Source: Pseudomonas sp. GOM7 (lineage in GTDB: Bacteria; Pseudomonadota; Gammaproteobacteria; Pseudomonadales; Pseudomonadaceae). Taken from it: a stretch of 64,000 nt of DNA. Both the position numbers and the translations under genes were made by a program. This document shows positions 18,281 through 25,223 of the stretch, piece by piece. The stretch spans positions 2,728,001 through 2,792,000 of the forward strand of contig NZ_CP113519.1 in the NCBI RefSeq assembly GCF_026723825.1. Direction: 5' to 3'. Each line of letters begins with the position of its first letter. Position 1 is the first letter of the stretch. The notes under the pieces were generated by a model, which worked only from the letters and a program-made list of their open reading frames with translations, searched no databases and had not been told where the DNA came from.

Positions 18281-20134
18281 ATGAGTGCAATCGATTACGG
18301 CATCGCCAACAAGGATGGTAAGCCAGTGGCTTACCTGAACCAGACGCAGACCCTGAGCCTGACCCTGACCAACGTCAGCGGCGCCGACCTGGAACTGGCC
18401 GGTAGCCCGCCGGTGCTGGAGACCGAGGCTGACAGCAACACCAGTCTGCTGTACCTGTTCCTCGGCAACCTGGTCAGCGACCCGGCCGCAGTGCAGGTCA
18501 GTTGCCCGGGTTGGACCACGCAGTTCCAGAACACCCCGCAGGGGCCGGTATGGTGCCTGGCTCAGGCACAGAACAGCACCTTCAAGGACAAGGCGAAACT
18601 GACCGTGACCCTGGACGGGGTCAACATCAGCGGCCTGCCCGGCTCGCGTCAGGTAACCGTCGACTGCTGGTTCGGTGACGGCGACTCGGTGCAATTGCCG
18701 GTGATGGCGCAGAACGATCCGGGCAAGCTGCTGCCACTGAACCTGGTCTTCGCTCTGAATGGTGGCAACGTCATCTACATCACCGAGAAGGCCGATTCGC
18801 CCATTACCTGCTCGCTGGTGTTCCGCCTCAGCAACCCGTCGCCCGACACGCCCCTCGTGCCGGATGACGTGCCCTGGGGTGCCCAGGCGCCGAGCTTCAC
18901 CCTGTCCTTCGTCTATGCCGACAAGGGCGACGGCTTCGGCGCCCTGACCTCGGCGGAACGGGCCGCCAGCTTCACCCGCCAGACCGTACAGGACTATGGC
19001 AACCGCTGGTCCGTCGCACCCGATACCCAGGGCTCGCCGAGCTGGACCCTGACTCCGGATCAACTGACCAACAAGCAGATCCTCGGTACCGGCGAGCAGG
19101 CCAGCTTCGAATTCATGCTGGGCAACATAGTCACCCAGCTCAAGGCCGGCACCACCCTGGCCTACCTGCAATGGAGCAACATTCCCGGTTATCAGGACGG
19201 TTACCAGACCGTGGCGCTGATCAAGCAGGCGCCGACTCCGGGCATCCTGCGCTTCATGACCCTCAACTCCAGTGTGATCAAGCAGGGCACGCCGGTACAA
19301 CTGAACTGGCAAACCTTCGCCCTATCCAAACGCACCATCAGTTGGAGCCAGGACAACACACCCTATCAGGTCGTGGTGCCGGCCAACGCCAGCGCCTGGG
19401 AGCCGAACCCGCAGCCGGACGACACGGTCACCTACACCCTCGACGGCTACGACTTCAATGGCAACAAGGTGCCCAATGCCCAGCAGACCGTCAGCGTCAT
19501 CGCCAATGCACCGGTAATCAATTGCTTCTCGGTGAGTCCGCGGGTTGCTGCATTCGAGGGTGCCAACCCCAACGTACAGGTCACCGGCACCTGGCAAGCG
19601 AGCAACGTCAAGACCCAGCAGCTCAATGGCACGCCAGGCCCGTCGCCGCAGACCATCGGCCTGAACACCCCAGGCGACGTGCGATTGCTGATCACCGGCT
19701 TCCAGGATCAGATGACCTCGCAGTCACAGACCGTGTACAGCACCCCGGGGTACGTGCAGACCTTCGTCTCCACCAGCCAGGTCAGTGGTGGCACGAACGG
19801 GCCGCTGATCAAGAACGTGCTCGCGTTCGAGCGCGGCACCAACACCGGCACCTGGACCCTGATTCGCAGCGACGCCCTGGCGACTCTGACCCTGGCCATA
19901 CAGGGCTTCACGTGGAGCACGAACGGGCTGAACGTCAACCTTGTCTTCAACGACGCCAGCACCACCGCCACTCTGGGCTGTGCCTTCGGCAACCTGACCC
20001 TGACCGCGCGCAGTGGCAGCTCTGACGCCAATGGCCTGCAGCCGCTGGCGATGCTGGTGCAGAACGCCGCTGGGCAGAATGCGCCAGTGTTCAGTGCGGT
20101 GACGACGGCAACGGGAGCGACGCAACCGAGATGA
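18281..20134 (+). CDS. Unknown 617-aa protein with repeated Ig-like beta domains
   Basis: I chose ATG 18281 because TAAGGAG (18266-18272) sits 8 nt upstream; the GTG three codons earlier overlaps that site. The protein is almost entirely beta: an N-terminal domain (DGKPVAYLNQTQTLSLTLTN) typical of immunoglobulin-like strands, a middle domain around residues 150-320, and a third domain from about residue 330 (TPVQLNWQTF, VTYTLDGYDFNG) resembling Ig/PKD-like folds used for adhesion or as spacers. There is no signal peptide. It is the last gene of the operon: the next + strand start is more than 800 bp away and no terminator hairpin was identified after it. Function is unknown; binding or assembly is a reasonable guess. 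Confidence 0.6.
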   Translation: MSAIDYGIANKDGKPVAYLNQTQTLSLTLTNVSGADLELAGSPPVLETEADSNTSLLYLFLGNLVSDPAAVQVSCPGWTTQFQNTPQGPVWCLAQAQNSTFKDKAKLTVTLDGVNISGLPGSRQVTVDCWFGDGDSVQLPVMAQNDPGKLLPLNLVFALNGGNVIYITEKADSPITCSLVFRLSNPSPDTPLVPDDVPWGAQAPSFTLSFVYADKGDGFGALTSAERAASFTRQTVQDYGNRWSVAPDTQGSPSWTLTPDQLTNKQILGTGEQASFEFMLGNIVTQLKAGTTLAYLQWSNIPGYQDGYQTVALIKQAPTPGILRFMTLNSSVIKQGTPVQLNWQTFALSKRTISWSQDNTPYQVVVPANASAWEPNPQPDDTVTYTLDGYDFNGNKVPNAQQTVSVIANAPVINCFSVSPRVAAFEGANPNVQVTGTWQASNVKTQQLNGTPGPSPQTIGLNTPGDVRLLITGFQDQMTSQSQTVYSTPGYVQTFVSTSQVSGGTNGPLIKNVLAFERGTNTGTWTLIRSDALATLTLAIQGFTWSTNGLNVNLVFNDASTTATLGCAFGNLTLTARSGSSDANGLQPLAMLVQNAAGQNAPVFSAVTTATGATQPR

Positions 20135-20142
20135 AGGTGCGA

Positions 20143-20472
20143 TTACAGATGGAAGTCGCCCGCCGCTTCCGGCTGGTAAAGTACCTTTCTGATCTCGATG
20201 CAGCGGGTTCGGTCGGAAATCCGCCAATCGATGGCGTCCCCCTCCTGATAACCCAGGATGGCGGCGCCGATGTCGGAACACACCGAATGCTTCCCGGCGC
20301 GGCTGTCCGCGTTCGGGGTAAACCCCAAGACGCTCTTCTCATCCGTGATATAGCCCGCTACACCGCTACACCGCCTGGTGATGAGTTCATCGGAAAGGAG
20401 CTCAAAAGAGCTTGTAGGCAAACGCGCTACACGCACTGGGAGCTCCTCCAAAGCAGCGCAGAGATACTCTTC
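20143..20472 (-). pseudogene. GreA/GreB C-terminal-domain-like (Rnk-like) remnant
   Basis: On the minus strand an open frame of about 110 codons ends in EVLYQPEAAGDF-like sequence (here RKVLYQPEAAGDFHL) preceded by DSRAGKHSVCSDIGAAILGYQEGDAIDW. That is the FKBP-like C-terminal domain of GreA/GreB and the nucleoside diphosphate kinase regulator Rnk. The frame is closed by an in-frame TGA just upstream (20473-20475), has no ATG start (only a TTG at 20451), and lacks the coiled-coil or N-terminal part. It therefore appears 5'-truncated. It lies antisense to, and 8 bp beyond, the end of the + strand operon. It might still be translated from TTG, but I favour a remnant. Confidence 0.5.
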
Positions 20473-20586
20473 TCATCTTGGCCTCTGAGTCATAGGTCAC
20501 TTGTTCACCGTCCTGATTTACACACCGTACTGGAATGGTCAGGTGTTGCACTCAGCTTTTGCGCCCGCCGGGGGTGGCCTGACCGG

Positions 20587-20630
20587 TTTTTGATCAGGCT
20601 GCCTCTTTCAAAACGGTAGCGACCGAAATC
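20587..20630 (+). repeat. IS-end-like 44-bp repeat, left copy
   Basis: This stretch (TTTTTGATCAG, then CTTTCAAAAC, then AGCGACCGAA) is repeated in the same orientation at 23558-23601 with a few mismatches. The pattern recalls the multiple terminal repeats of IS21-type elements in Pseudomonas, but no IstA/IstB gene is present. The two copies bracket the luxR1-nodT block. Confidence 0.5.
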
Positions 20631-20757
20631 AGTCAGAAATGGTGGCCTATTTCAGGCCCTCGTTAATTGGCCGGCCGCAGAGTTACGCTCGCGAACTAAA
20701 GTCGGTAAAACTCTTCAGAGAGCCCATTTACTCCAGGCCTGACGTCGGCTTGGTGTC

Positions 20758-20777
20758 TGTCCCCTTAAACCGGGACA
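20758..20777 (-). promoter_or_regulatory. syr-syp-box-like dyad a, oriented leftwards
   Basis: A 20-bp dyad with perfect ends TGTCCC and GGGACA separated by 8 bp. Read on the minus strand it is followed directly by GACA (20754-20757), the extension also found at the two other boxes, so it appears to point left. No intact gene lies to its left on that strand; only the GreA-like remnant does. It may instead help control luxR1. Confidence 0.55.
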
Positions 20778-20821
20778 AGTCCTGGAGTTAGCAGGATACT
20801 GGCGGATTGACTATAAGCTTT

Positions 20822-20841
20822 TGTCCCTGTTTTCGGCGACA
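20822..20841 (+). promoter_or_regulatory. syr-syp-box-like dyad b upstream of luxR1
   Basis: A 20-bp dyad of the form TGTCCC-N8-GCGACA followed by GACA, then TAGTTT 21 bp downstream of the box (20863-20868) as a -10-like element. The ATG of luxR1 is 103 bp further on. In P. syringae the syr-syp box overlaps the -35 region of lipopeptide genes and is used by SyrF. Its presence here suggests that luxR1 and the outer-membrane factor gene belong to the lipopeptide regulon, possibly with autoregulation. Confidence 0.65.
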
Positions 20842-20971
20842 GACACCCCTTGGTTCACTCTGTAGTTTCGACGCATCAGATGGCCGAATCACTGCATGGC
20901 TCGGCACTGTAGACGTTTAATGTAAAGCGCTACGGACAGCGGTGTACCGGAGCCTGTGACGAGAGGGAACG

Positions 20972-21763
20972 ATGAATTCCAAACTACAGGAAACAGGTAA
21001 GCGTTCCGCCTACTTCTTGGCCCTGGGGCGCTTGATATCAAGTGTAGGCAGCCATGACTTCGTGTCTCATATGCACGAGCTGATTAATGATTCGGTGCCC
21101 ATTGACCTGACCCAGATCAGTGAATGGACCATTGATGAAAACGAGCGCAAGGTGATCAATACCTGGCTTATCGGTACTGCGCCAGCCGTCTCTGAAACTT
21201 GCCCCCAGGATCATGATTGGCTGCTGGGACGCTTGCTCGAATCTGAAGAAGCCCCGCTCATACATAACAAGTACCCCAACGCGATGATCAAGGAGCCGAC
21301 TCCCTGCCTTGATGCCTGGTGCTGTAACGTCGCCTCCAGAAAGTCCAATCGTTACTGGCTGATTTCTCTACACCGTCATACCCCGCAGAAAGACTTCTCC
21401 ATTCATGAGCTTTCGTTTCTGAAAAATTTCTCAGAAACGCTGCTGCCGTTGCTTGAACGTCATGCCCAGGCGACCCGGGAACTCTGTGACCTGCCGCAGA
21501 TGACGCCCGACACTTCCGGAGGGCGAGAGCTGCAACGCAACTTCAACGAGAAGCTCAAACTCACCGATACCCAGCTATCGATGCGTGAGCGCGAGATCTG
21601 CCTGGGTCTGCTGGCCGGCGCCACCGTCCCGGAAATGGCTGAAAAACTTCATGTGAAAAACAGCTCCATTGAAACCTATTTGAAGCGTGCGGCTGCCAAA
21701 CTAGGGGTGAAGGGACGTCACGGACTGGTCAAATGGATGATCGGGATGAGCCAGGGCGGTTGA
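20972..21763 (+). CDS. LuxR-family regulator 1 (SyrF/NunF/SalA-like)
   Basis: The product is 263 aa, with ATG preceded by GAGAGGGA. The C-terminal GerE/LuxR helix-turn-helix is complete (LSMREREICLGLLAGATVPEMAEKL, then NSSIETYLKRAAAKLGVKGR, about residues 194-245). The N-terminal 180 residues are GAF-like in length but lack the usual AHL-pocket tryptophans, so it is an orphan regulator of the type that controls syringopeptin, corpeptin and nunapeptin synthesis in plant-associated Pseudomonas. It is paralogous to the second LuxR of this window: both share a short N-terminal 'LGRLISSVGS' / 'LGKVIAGTGS' region and the SxETYxKRAAxK helix. A syr-syp-like box lies upstream, and the outer-membrane factor gene follows 63 bp downstream, so they are probably co-transcribed. 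Likely role: activator of the synthetase and exporter genes. Confidence 0.82.
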   Translation: MNSKLQETGKRSAYFLALGRLISSVGSHDFVSHMHELINDSVPIDLTQISEWTIDENERKVINTWLIGTAPAVSETCPQDHDWLLGRLLESEEAPLIHNKYPNAMIKEPTPCLDAWCCNVASRKSNRYWLISLHRHTPQKDFSIHELSFLKNFSETLLPLLERHAQATRELCDLPQMTPDTSGGRELQRNFNEKLKLTDTQLSMREREICLGLLAGATVPEMAEKLHVKNSSIETYLKRAAAKLGVKGRHGLVKWMIGMSQGG

Positions 21764-21826
21764 GCGCCGCTACCAAGCCTCCTTCATTGACCGAAGCTCG
21801 CAGGTAGTTCAGAAAAGGTTGCGCCC

Positions 21827-23227
21827 ATGTTTCGCTATTCCCCCGCTTGGCTGACGCTCGCATTGCTCAGCGGTTGCTCACTGATTCCCGATTACCATCG
21901 CCCTGCTTCACCAGTGCCTGAAACCTACGCCCAGAGCAGCGCAGCGCTGAGCCCTGGCGACGCAGTGGGATACGGCTGGCAGGACGTGTTCCGCGACCCG
22001 GCCCTGGTGCAGCTACTGGACACGGCAATTGCCAGCAATCGTGATCTGCGTGTTGCACTGCTCAATATGCAGGCCTTTCAGGCGCAATACCGCATCCAGC
22101 GCAGTGCGCTGTTTCCCAGCGTTTCAGTGCAAGCTTCCGGCACCCGCCAGAGTGTACCGCCGGATCTGGCCCCTTTGGGGGTACGCAGTACGGGGGGCAA
22201 TTACTCGGTCGGGCTGGGAATCAGCGCATACGAACTGGATCTGTTCGGCCGCAACCGCAGCCTGAGCCAGGAAAAGATTGAGCAATATCTTGCCCAGGAA
22301 CAGGCCCAGCGCAGCACCCGGCTGAGCCTGATCGGCAACGTTGCCACGGCCTATCTGACCTGGCGGGCAGACCAGGAACAACTGGCGCTGGCACGACAGA
22401 CCCTGGAGACCTACGAAAAGAGCCTGTCGCTGACCACTCAGCAGCTCAGTGCCGGAGATGCCACGGCCCTGGCCCAGAGCCAGGCCAGCACCCAGGTTGA
22501 GGGGGCCCGGGCACGGGTGGCGCAATATCAGCGACAAGTGGAGCAGGGTCAGAACAACCTGCAACTGCTCACCGGCGCACCCGTACAGGTAACCGTCCCT
22601 AGCGAGCCAATCAGTGATGGCCTGATCGCCCAGATGCCGGCCGGCCTGCCCTCGCAGTTGCTGCAACGCCGACCGGACATCCTGCAGGCCGAGCACCAGC
22701 TCAGGGCGGCCGATGCCAATATCGGTGCGGCCCGGGCGGCGTTCTTTCCTAGCATCACCCTCACCGCCAATGGCGGCACGGCCAGCAGCGAGCTGTCCGG
22801 GTTGTTCAAGGCAGGCTCCAAAGCCTGGACCTTCCAGCCGCAGATCAACATCCCGCTGTTCAATGCCGGCAATCTGCGCGCCAGCCTCGATTACGCCAAG
22901 ATCCAGAAAGACATGGGCGTCGCGCGATACGAGAAAAGTATTCAGACCGCGTTTCAGGAAGTGTCCGATGGTTTGGCCGCGCGTCAGACTTACCGACAAC
23001 AAGTCAGCGCTCAGCTTGAACTGGTCAAGGCCAGCGAGAAGTACTACCGGCTCGCCGAATCACGTTATCGAGAGGGACTCGACAGCAGCCTGACTTTCCT
23101 GGATGCCCAACGCTCTTTGTACAGTGCGCAAAGTTCGTTGATTGATGTTCGCCTCGCTCAGCTAACAGCCGAGGTCAACCTTTACAAGGCTCTGGGGGGC
23201 GATTGGCAGCCGCCCCAGGCGTTATAG
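21827..23227 (+). CDS. NodT/OprM-family outer-membrane efflux lipoprotein
   Basis: The product is 466 aa. It begins with a lipoprotein signal (LTLALLSGC, Cys17 as the lipidated residue) followed by SLIPDYHRP, typical of the NodT family of TolC-like factors. Two OEP repeats are visible; family landmarks include QQLSAGDATALAQSQ, LLQRRPDILQAEHQLRAADANIGAARAAFFPSITL and the C-terminal SRYREGLDSSLTFLDAQRSLYSAQ. It forms the trimeric outer-membrane channel for a tripartite pump. The natural partner here is MacAB, encoded convergently 2 kb away and tied to the lipopeptide synthetase, so lipopeptide export is the expected role. A similar nodT-like gene accompanies other Pseudomonas lipopeptide loci. 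Confidence 0.85.
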   Translation: MFRYSPAWLTLALLSGCSLIPDYHRPASPVPETYAQSSAALSPGDAVGYGWQDVFRDPALVQLLDTAIASNRDLRVALLNMQAFQAQYRIQRSALFPSVSVQASGTRQSVPPDLAPLGVRSTGGNYSVGLGISAYELDLFGRNRSLSQEKIEQYLAQEQAQRSTRLSLIGNVATAYLTWRADQEQLALARQTLETYEKSLSLTTQQLSAGDATALAQSQASTQVEGARARVAQYQRQVEQGQNNLQLLTGAPVQVTVPSEPISDGLIAQMPAGLPSQLLQRRPDILQAEHQLRAADANIGAARAAFFPSITLTANGGTASSELSGLFKAGSKAWTFQPQINIPLFNAGNLRASLDYAKIQKDMGVARYEKSIQTAFQEVSDGLAARQTYRQQVSAQLELVKASEKYYRLAESRYREGLDSSLTFLDAQRSLYSAQSSLIDVRLAQLTAEVNLYKALGGDWQPPQAL

Positions 23228-23347
23228 ATTTATCGAGCGGTTACTTAGGGAAACATTGAATGTAACTTCCAGAATCAGGCGAAATACTCAGCCTGGTAGC
23301 CGCTGGATGATAACCCAATGAAATAGATGATCTTCGCATGACTCAAT

Positions 23348-23544
23348 TTCCGTCGACTGCTGGAGAAGAATAAGCTGGCTGCCGGCATTCTTGGTGTCAT
23401 CAATGGCTACCTCGGGCGACCGAGGACTACCATTACGCCAGGGCACCATCGTAGACGCCACGCTGATTCATGCGCCAGTTCGACCAAGAACAAGGAAGGC
23501 AATGGTCTCCGCAGGCTGGAGGGCAGAAACGGAGAAACAAGCGG
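23348..23544 (+). pseudogene. IS5-family transposase fragment with frameshifts
   Basis: Three successive frames give FRRLLEKNKLAAGILGVINGYL, LRQGTIVDATLIHAP and SSTKNKEGNGL, which are consecutive parts of the IS5-type DDE transposase (the DAT/VDATLI region contains a catalytic Asp). Frame changes occur near 23415 and near 23477, the latter consistent with a one-base loss. Both ends of the gene are missing, so this is a decayed relic. Confidence 0.75.
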
Positions 23545-23557
23545 GTGATCTGAGTGC

Positions 23558-23601
23558 TTTTGATCAGATGGCCACTTTCAAAACCGGCAGCGACCGAAGT
23601 C
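23558..23601 (+). repeat. IS-end-like 44-bp repeat, right copy
   Basis: Direct-orientation imperfect copy of 20587-20630 (shared TTTTGATCAG, CTTTCAAAAC and AGCGACCGAA). It directly follows the IS5-type relic. Together the two copies frame the box pair, luxR1 and the outer-membrane factor gene. Confidence 0.5.
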
Positions 23602-23646
23602 GATTTTTTATCGGGTGCTTCCATTATCCATCTGCGCCATTTTATT

Positions 23647-23723
23647 CAAACAGCCGTTTGCCATATTCAAACGCTTGTTAGCTAAGTTCAAACAAGCGTT
23701 TGGTGAAATCAAACAACTGTTTG
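23647..23723. repeat. Four CAAAC-type palindromic repeats at exactly 21-bp period
   Basis: Units start at 23647, 23668, 23689 and 23710. Three are CAAACA-N3/4-GTTTG inverted repeats of 14 bp (CAAACAGCCGTTTG and variants); the second is partly degenerate. The exact 21-bp spacing (two helical turns) would place bound proteins on one face of the DNA. It may be an operator array, transposase-binding terminal repeats or iterons. Confidence 0.65.
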
Positions 23724-23760
23724 TGGTCGCTTTTCATGCTGTTTGTGGTCGCTTTTTATG
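23717..23760 (+). repeat. 22-bp tandem duplication overlapping the array end
   Basis: Two adjacent copies of a 22-bp unit (CTGTTTGTGGTCGCTTTT followed by CATG or TATG) differ at one base. The first copy shares its start with the last palindrome of the 21-bp array. The GGTCGC core also resembles the GCGACC in the IS-like repeats on the opposite strand. Confidence 0.6.
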
Positions 23761-24189
23761 TTGCAAAAGTCGCTGAAAAACAAATATCTATTGCTATATG
23801 GATGCAGACTTAAGGATGTGGTTCTAAGCGATAGCATATTGATGTCATTATTTTCAACGTCCGGGCCGATTACAAAATGTGAGCTGGGATGAAGAAATAT
23901 CGGTGGTAGTGCTAGATAATGCCAGCCTCACTGACCTTGGTTCCAAACTTGGTCTTCTCGGTAAGTGATGGCGTTTAGCCCTATTCAAATAACTCTTTGC
24001 TTTGTACGCATTAACTGCCTGTCGAATCCAGGAGATCAGGGTTATGCCCAATAATTCATCACCGTAGTACCTCCCCCCTTCCTAAGAATCACACGCCTTT
24101 TCGCTTGAGCTCATTAATGCCTTTTATTGCATTGGCATTACTCAATTAGATTATTGAGTCATGGTTATCGAATTTAGAAGGGAGATTTG

Positions 24190-25014
24190 ATGAACATCCA
24201 ACAGCTCTTTCCGCACTTGGGAAAAGTGATAGCTGGCACCGGTAGTCGACATTTCACACGGTTGCTTCACGATCTGATCAATACCTTGCTGCCGGTGGAC
24301 GTGACGCACGTCAGCCAATACCGGGCCAGCTCCGGTATCCCGGTGGCCGGCCCGGTACCTCGGAACTGCATCGGTAACGCTTCGCCCCATAACGCCCCGC
24401 CTCCGGAGCCCATCGTGCTGAGCCTGGAACAACTCAAGGCGGCGCAACTTTACGAAAGCGCTACCGACAACGCTCGGGTCATGGCGGGCCGGGTCGATAT
24501 TGAACTGGTAAAAGTTCCTGTGCATTGCCAGATGCATCTGGCGTCCTACCAGCAAAAGAATGGGCATCGTTGCGTGATTTCGGTATTCCGTAATGCCTCA
24601 TGCGAACCCTTCACGCCCCAGGAGCGTGCCAAGCTCAAAGACCTGGCACTGATGCTGCTGCCGATCATCGAAGAACACATCGCAAGCATCACGCCGTCCA
24701 CCGGTAATGTCACGGCACTGCATGGGCGCACCCCCCAGGTTCCCGCCCTCAATGGCCTGCGCGAGCGTTTCCAGGAGCGCCTGTGCGCCTGCGAACTGCA
24801 GCTTTCCGAGCGTGAAACCGAAGTGTGCATCGGTCTGCTGGCGGGGCATACGGTGCCAGAGCTGGCCGAGCGCTTGGCGCTGAAGGTCAGCACCGTGGAA
24901 AGCTATTTCAAGCGTGCCGCCGTGAAGATGAGCATCAATGGCCGCCGCGCCCTGTTGCGCTGGCTGCATGCCAGTGACCCGGCAGAAAACATCCAATTGC
25001 TGCGAGGCGCCTGA
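24190..25014 (+). CDS. LuxR-family regulator 2
   Basis: The product is 274 aa. I chose ATG 24190 because an AAGGGAG ribosome site (24177-24183) lies 6 nt upstream. The C-terminal helix-turn-helix is intact (LSERETEVCIGLLAGHTVPELAERL, then VSTVESYFKRAAVKMSINGR, about residues 197-250). The N-terminal half parallels that of LuxR 1 but has diverged strongly, and no AHL-binding motif is evident. A luxR gene at the macAB end is common in Pseudomonas lipopeptide loci. Here the gene is convergent with macB and separated from it by a hairpin. The AT-rich upstream region has no syr-syp-like dyad, so it is probably not under the same control as luxR1 and may sit above it in the cascade. Confidence 0.8.
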   Translation: MNIQQLFPHLGKVIAGTGSRHFTRLLHDLINTLLPVDVTHVSQYRASSGIPVAGPVPRNCIGNASPHNAPPPEPIVLSLEQLKAAQLYESATDNARVMAGRVDIELVKVPVHCQMHLASYQQKNGHRCVISVFRNASCEPFTPQERAKLKDLALMLLPIIEEHIASITPSTGNVTALHGRTPQVPALNGLRERFQERLCACELQLSERETEVCIGLLAGHTVPELAERLALKVSTVESYFKRAAVKMSINGRRALLRWLHASDPAENIQLLRGA

Positions 25015-25036
25015 TCGGCCTTTGCGGATACCTATT

Positions 25037-25084
25037 CAAGGTGGTGGCAGGCCGGCTGGATTCAGCCGTTCTGCCACCACCTTG
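25037..25084. terminator. Long hairpin between convergent luxR2 and macB
   Basis: A perfect 14-bp inverted repeat (CAAGGTGGTGGCAG and its complement) encloses a 20-nt loop that itself contains a 6-bp stem (CGGCTG/CAGCCG). No T-tract follows on either strand, so it is not a canonical intrinsic terminator, but its position between converging genes suggests a bidirectional transcript-end structure. Confidence 0.5.
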
Positions 25085-25175
25085 AAGCTCCCCGCACCCC
25101 TCCTCCGCTTAGCGGATTCAGCCGCAAAAGGCCGGCCAAGCCCGCGCATCTGCCAATGAAGGTTTTGCAGTCCTC

Positions 25176-25189
25176 GCGGCTGAAGCCGC
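25176..25189. repeat. REP-like palindrome
   Basis: GCGGCTGAAGCCGC followed by TCCTAGG is the core of the dispersed REP elements typical of Pseudomonas intergenic regions. It lies 34 bp beyond the macB stop. Confidence 0.5.
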
Positions 25190-25223
25190 TCCTAGGTGCA
25201 GAGCGGCTGCCGGTTTCGGCCAA

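Larger units (their letters stand above)
20135..20971. other. Gene-poor junction between the unknown operon and luxR1
   Basis: This 837-bp stretch contains a remnant of a GreA/Rnk-like gene on the minus strand, an IS-end-like 44-bp repeat copy, and a divergent pair of syr-syp-like dyads. A plus-strand open frame across 20131-20619 is mainly the antisense of the GreA-like remnant plus IS-like DNA, and I do not accept it as a gene. The DNA between 20640 and 20750 shows nothing I can name. Confidence 0.6.
23228..24189. other. AT-richer intergenic region with IS relic and repeat array
   Basis: This 962-bp gap has clearly lower GC than its surroundings from about 23600 onward. It contains an IS5-type transposase relic (23348-23544), the right copy of the IS-like repeat, the 21-bp-period array and a 22-bp tandem duplication. 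No syr-syp-like dyad was found in front of luxR2. A 65-codon minus-strand frame at 23854-24051 has no recognisable features. Confidence 0.6.

Noticed and set aside
20131..20619. A 162-codon plus-strand frame starting in the stop of the Ig-like gene
   Set aside because: Its first two thirds are the exact antisense of the GreA/Rnk-like signature and the rest is IS-like DNA. The composition is not protein-like.
23647..23760. Possible CRISPR array
   Set aside because: The repeats are 14-bp palindromes at 21-bp spacing with only 7 bp between them, far too short for spacers, and no cas genes are present.
23854..24051. A 65-codon minus-strand frame in the AT-rich gap
   Set aside because: No ribosome site, no family resemblance and an Arg/Ser-rich composition typical of chance frames.
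25037..25084. Canonical rho-independent terminator for macB or luxR2
   Set aside because: The stem is strong but no T-run follows on either strand, so I list it only as a transcript-end hairpin of moderate confidence.
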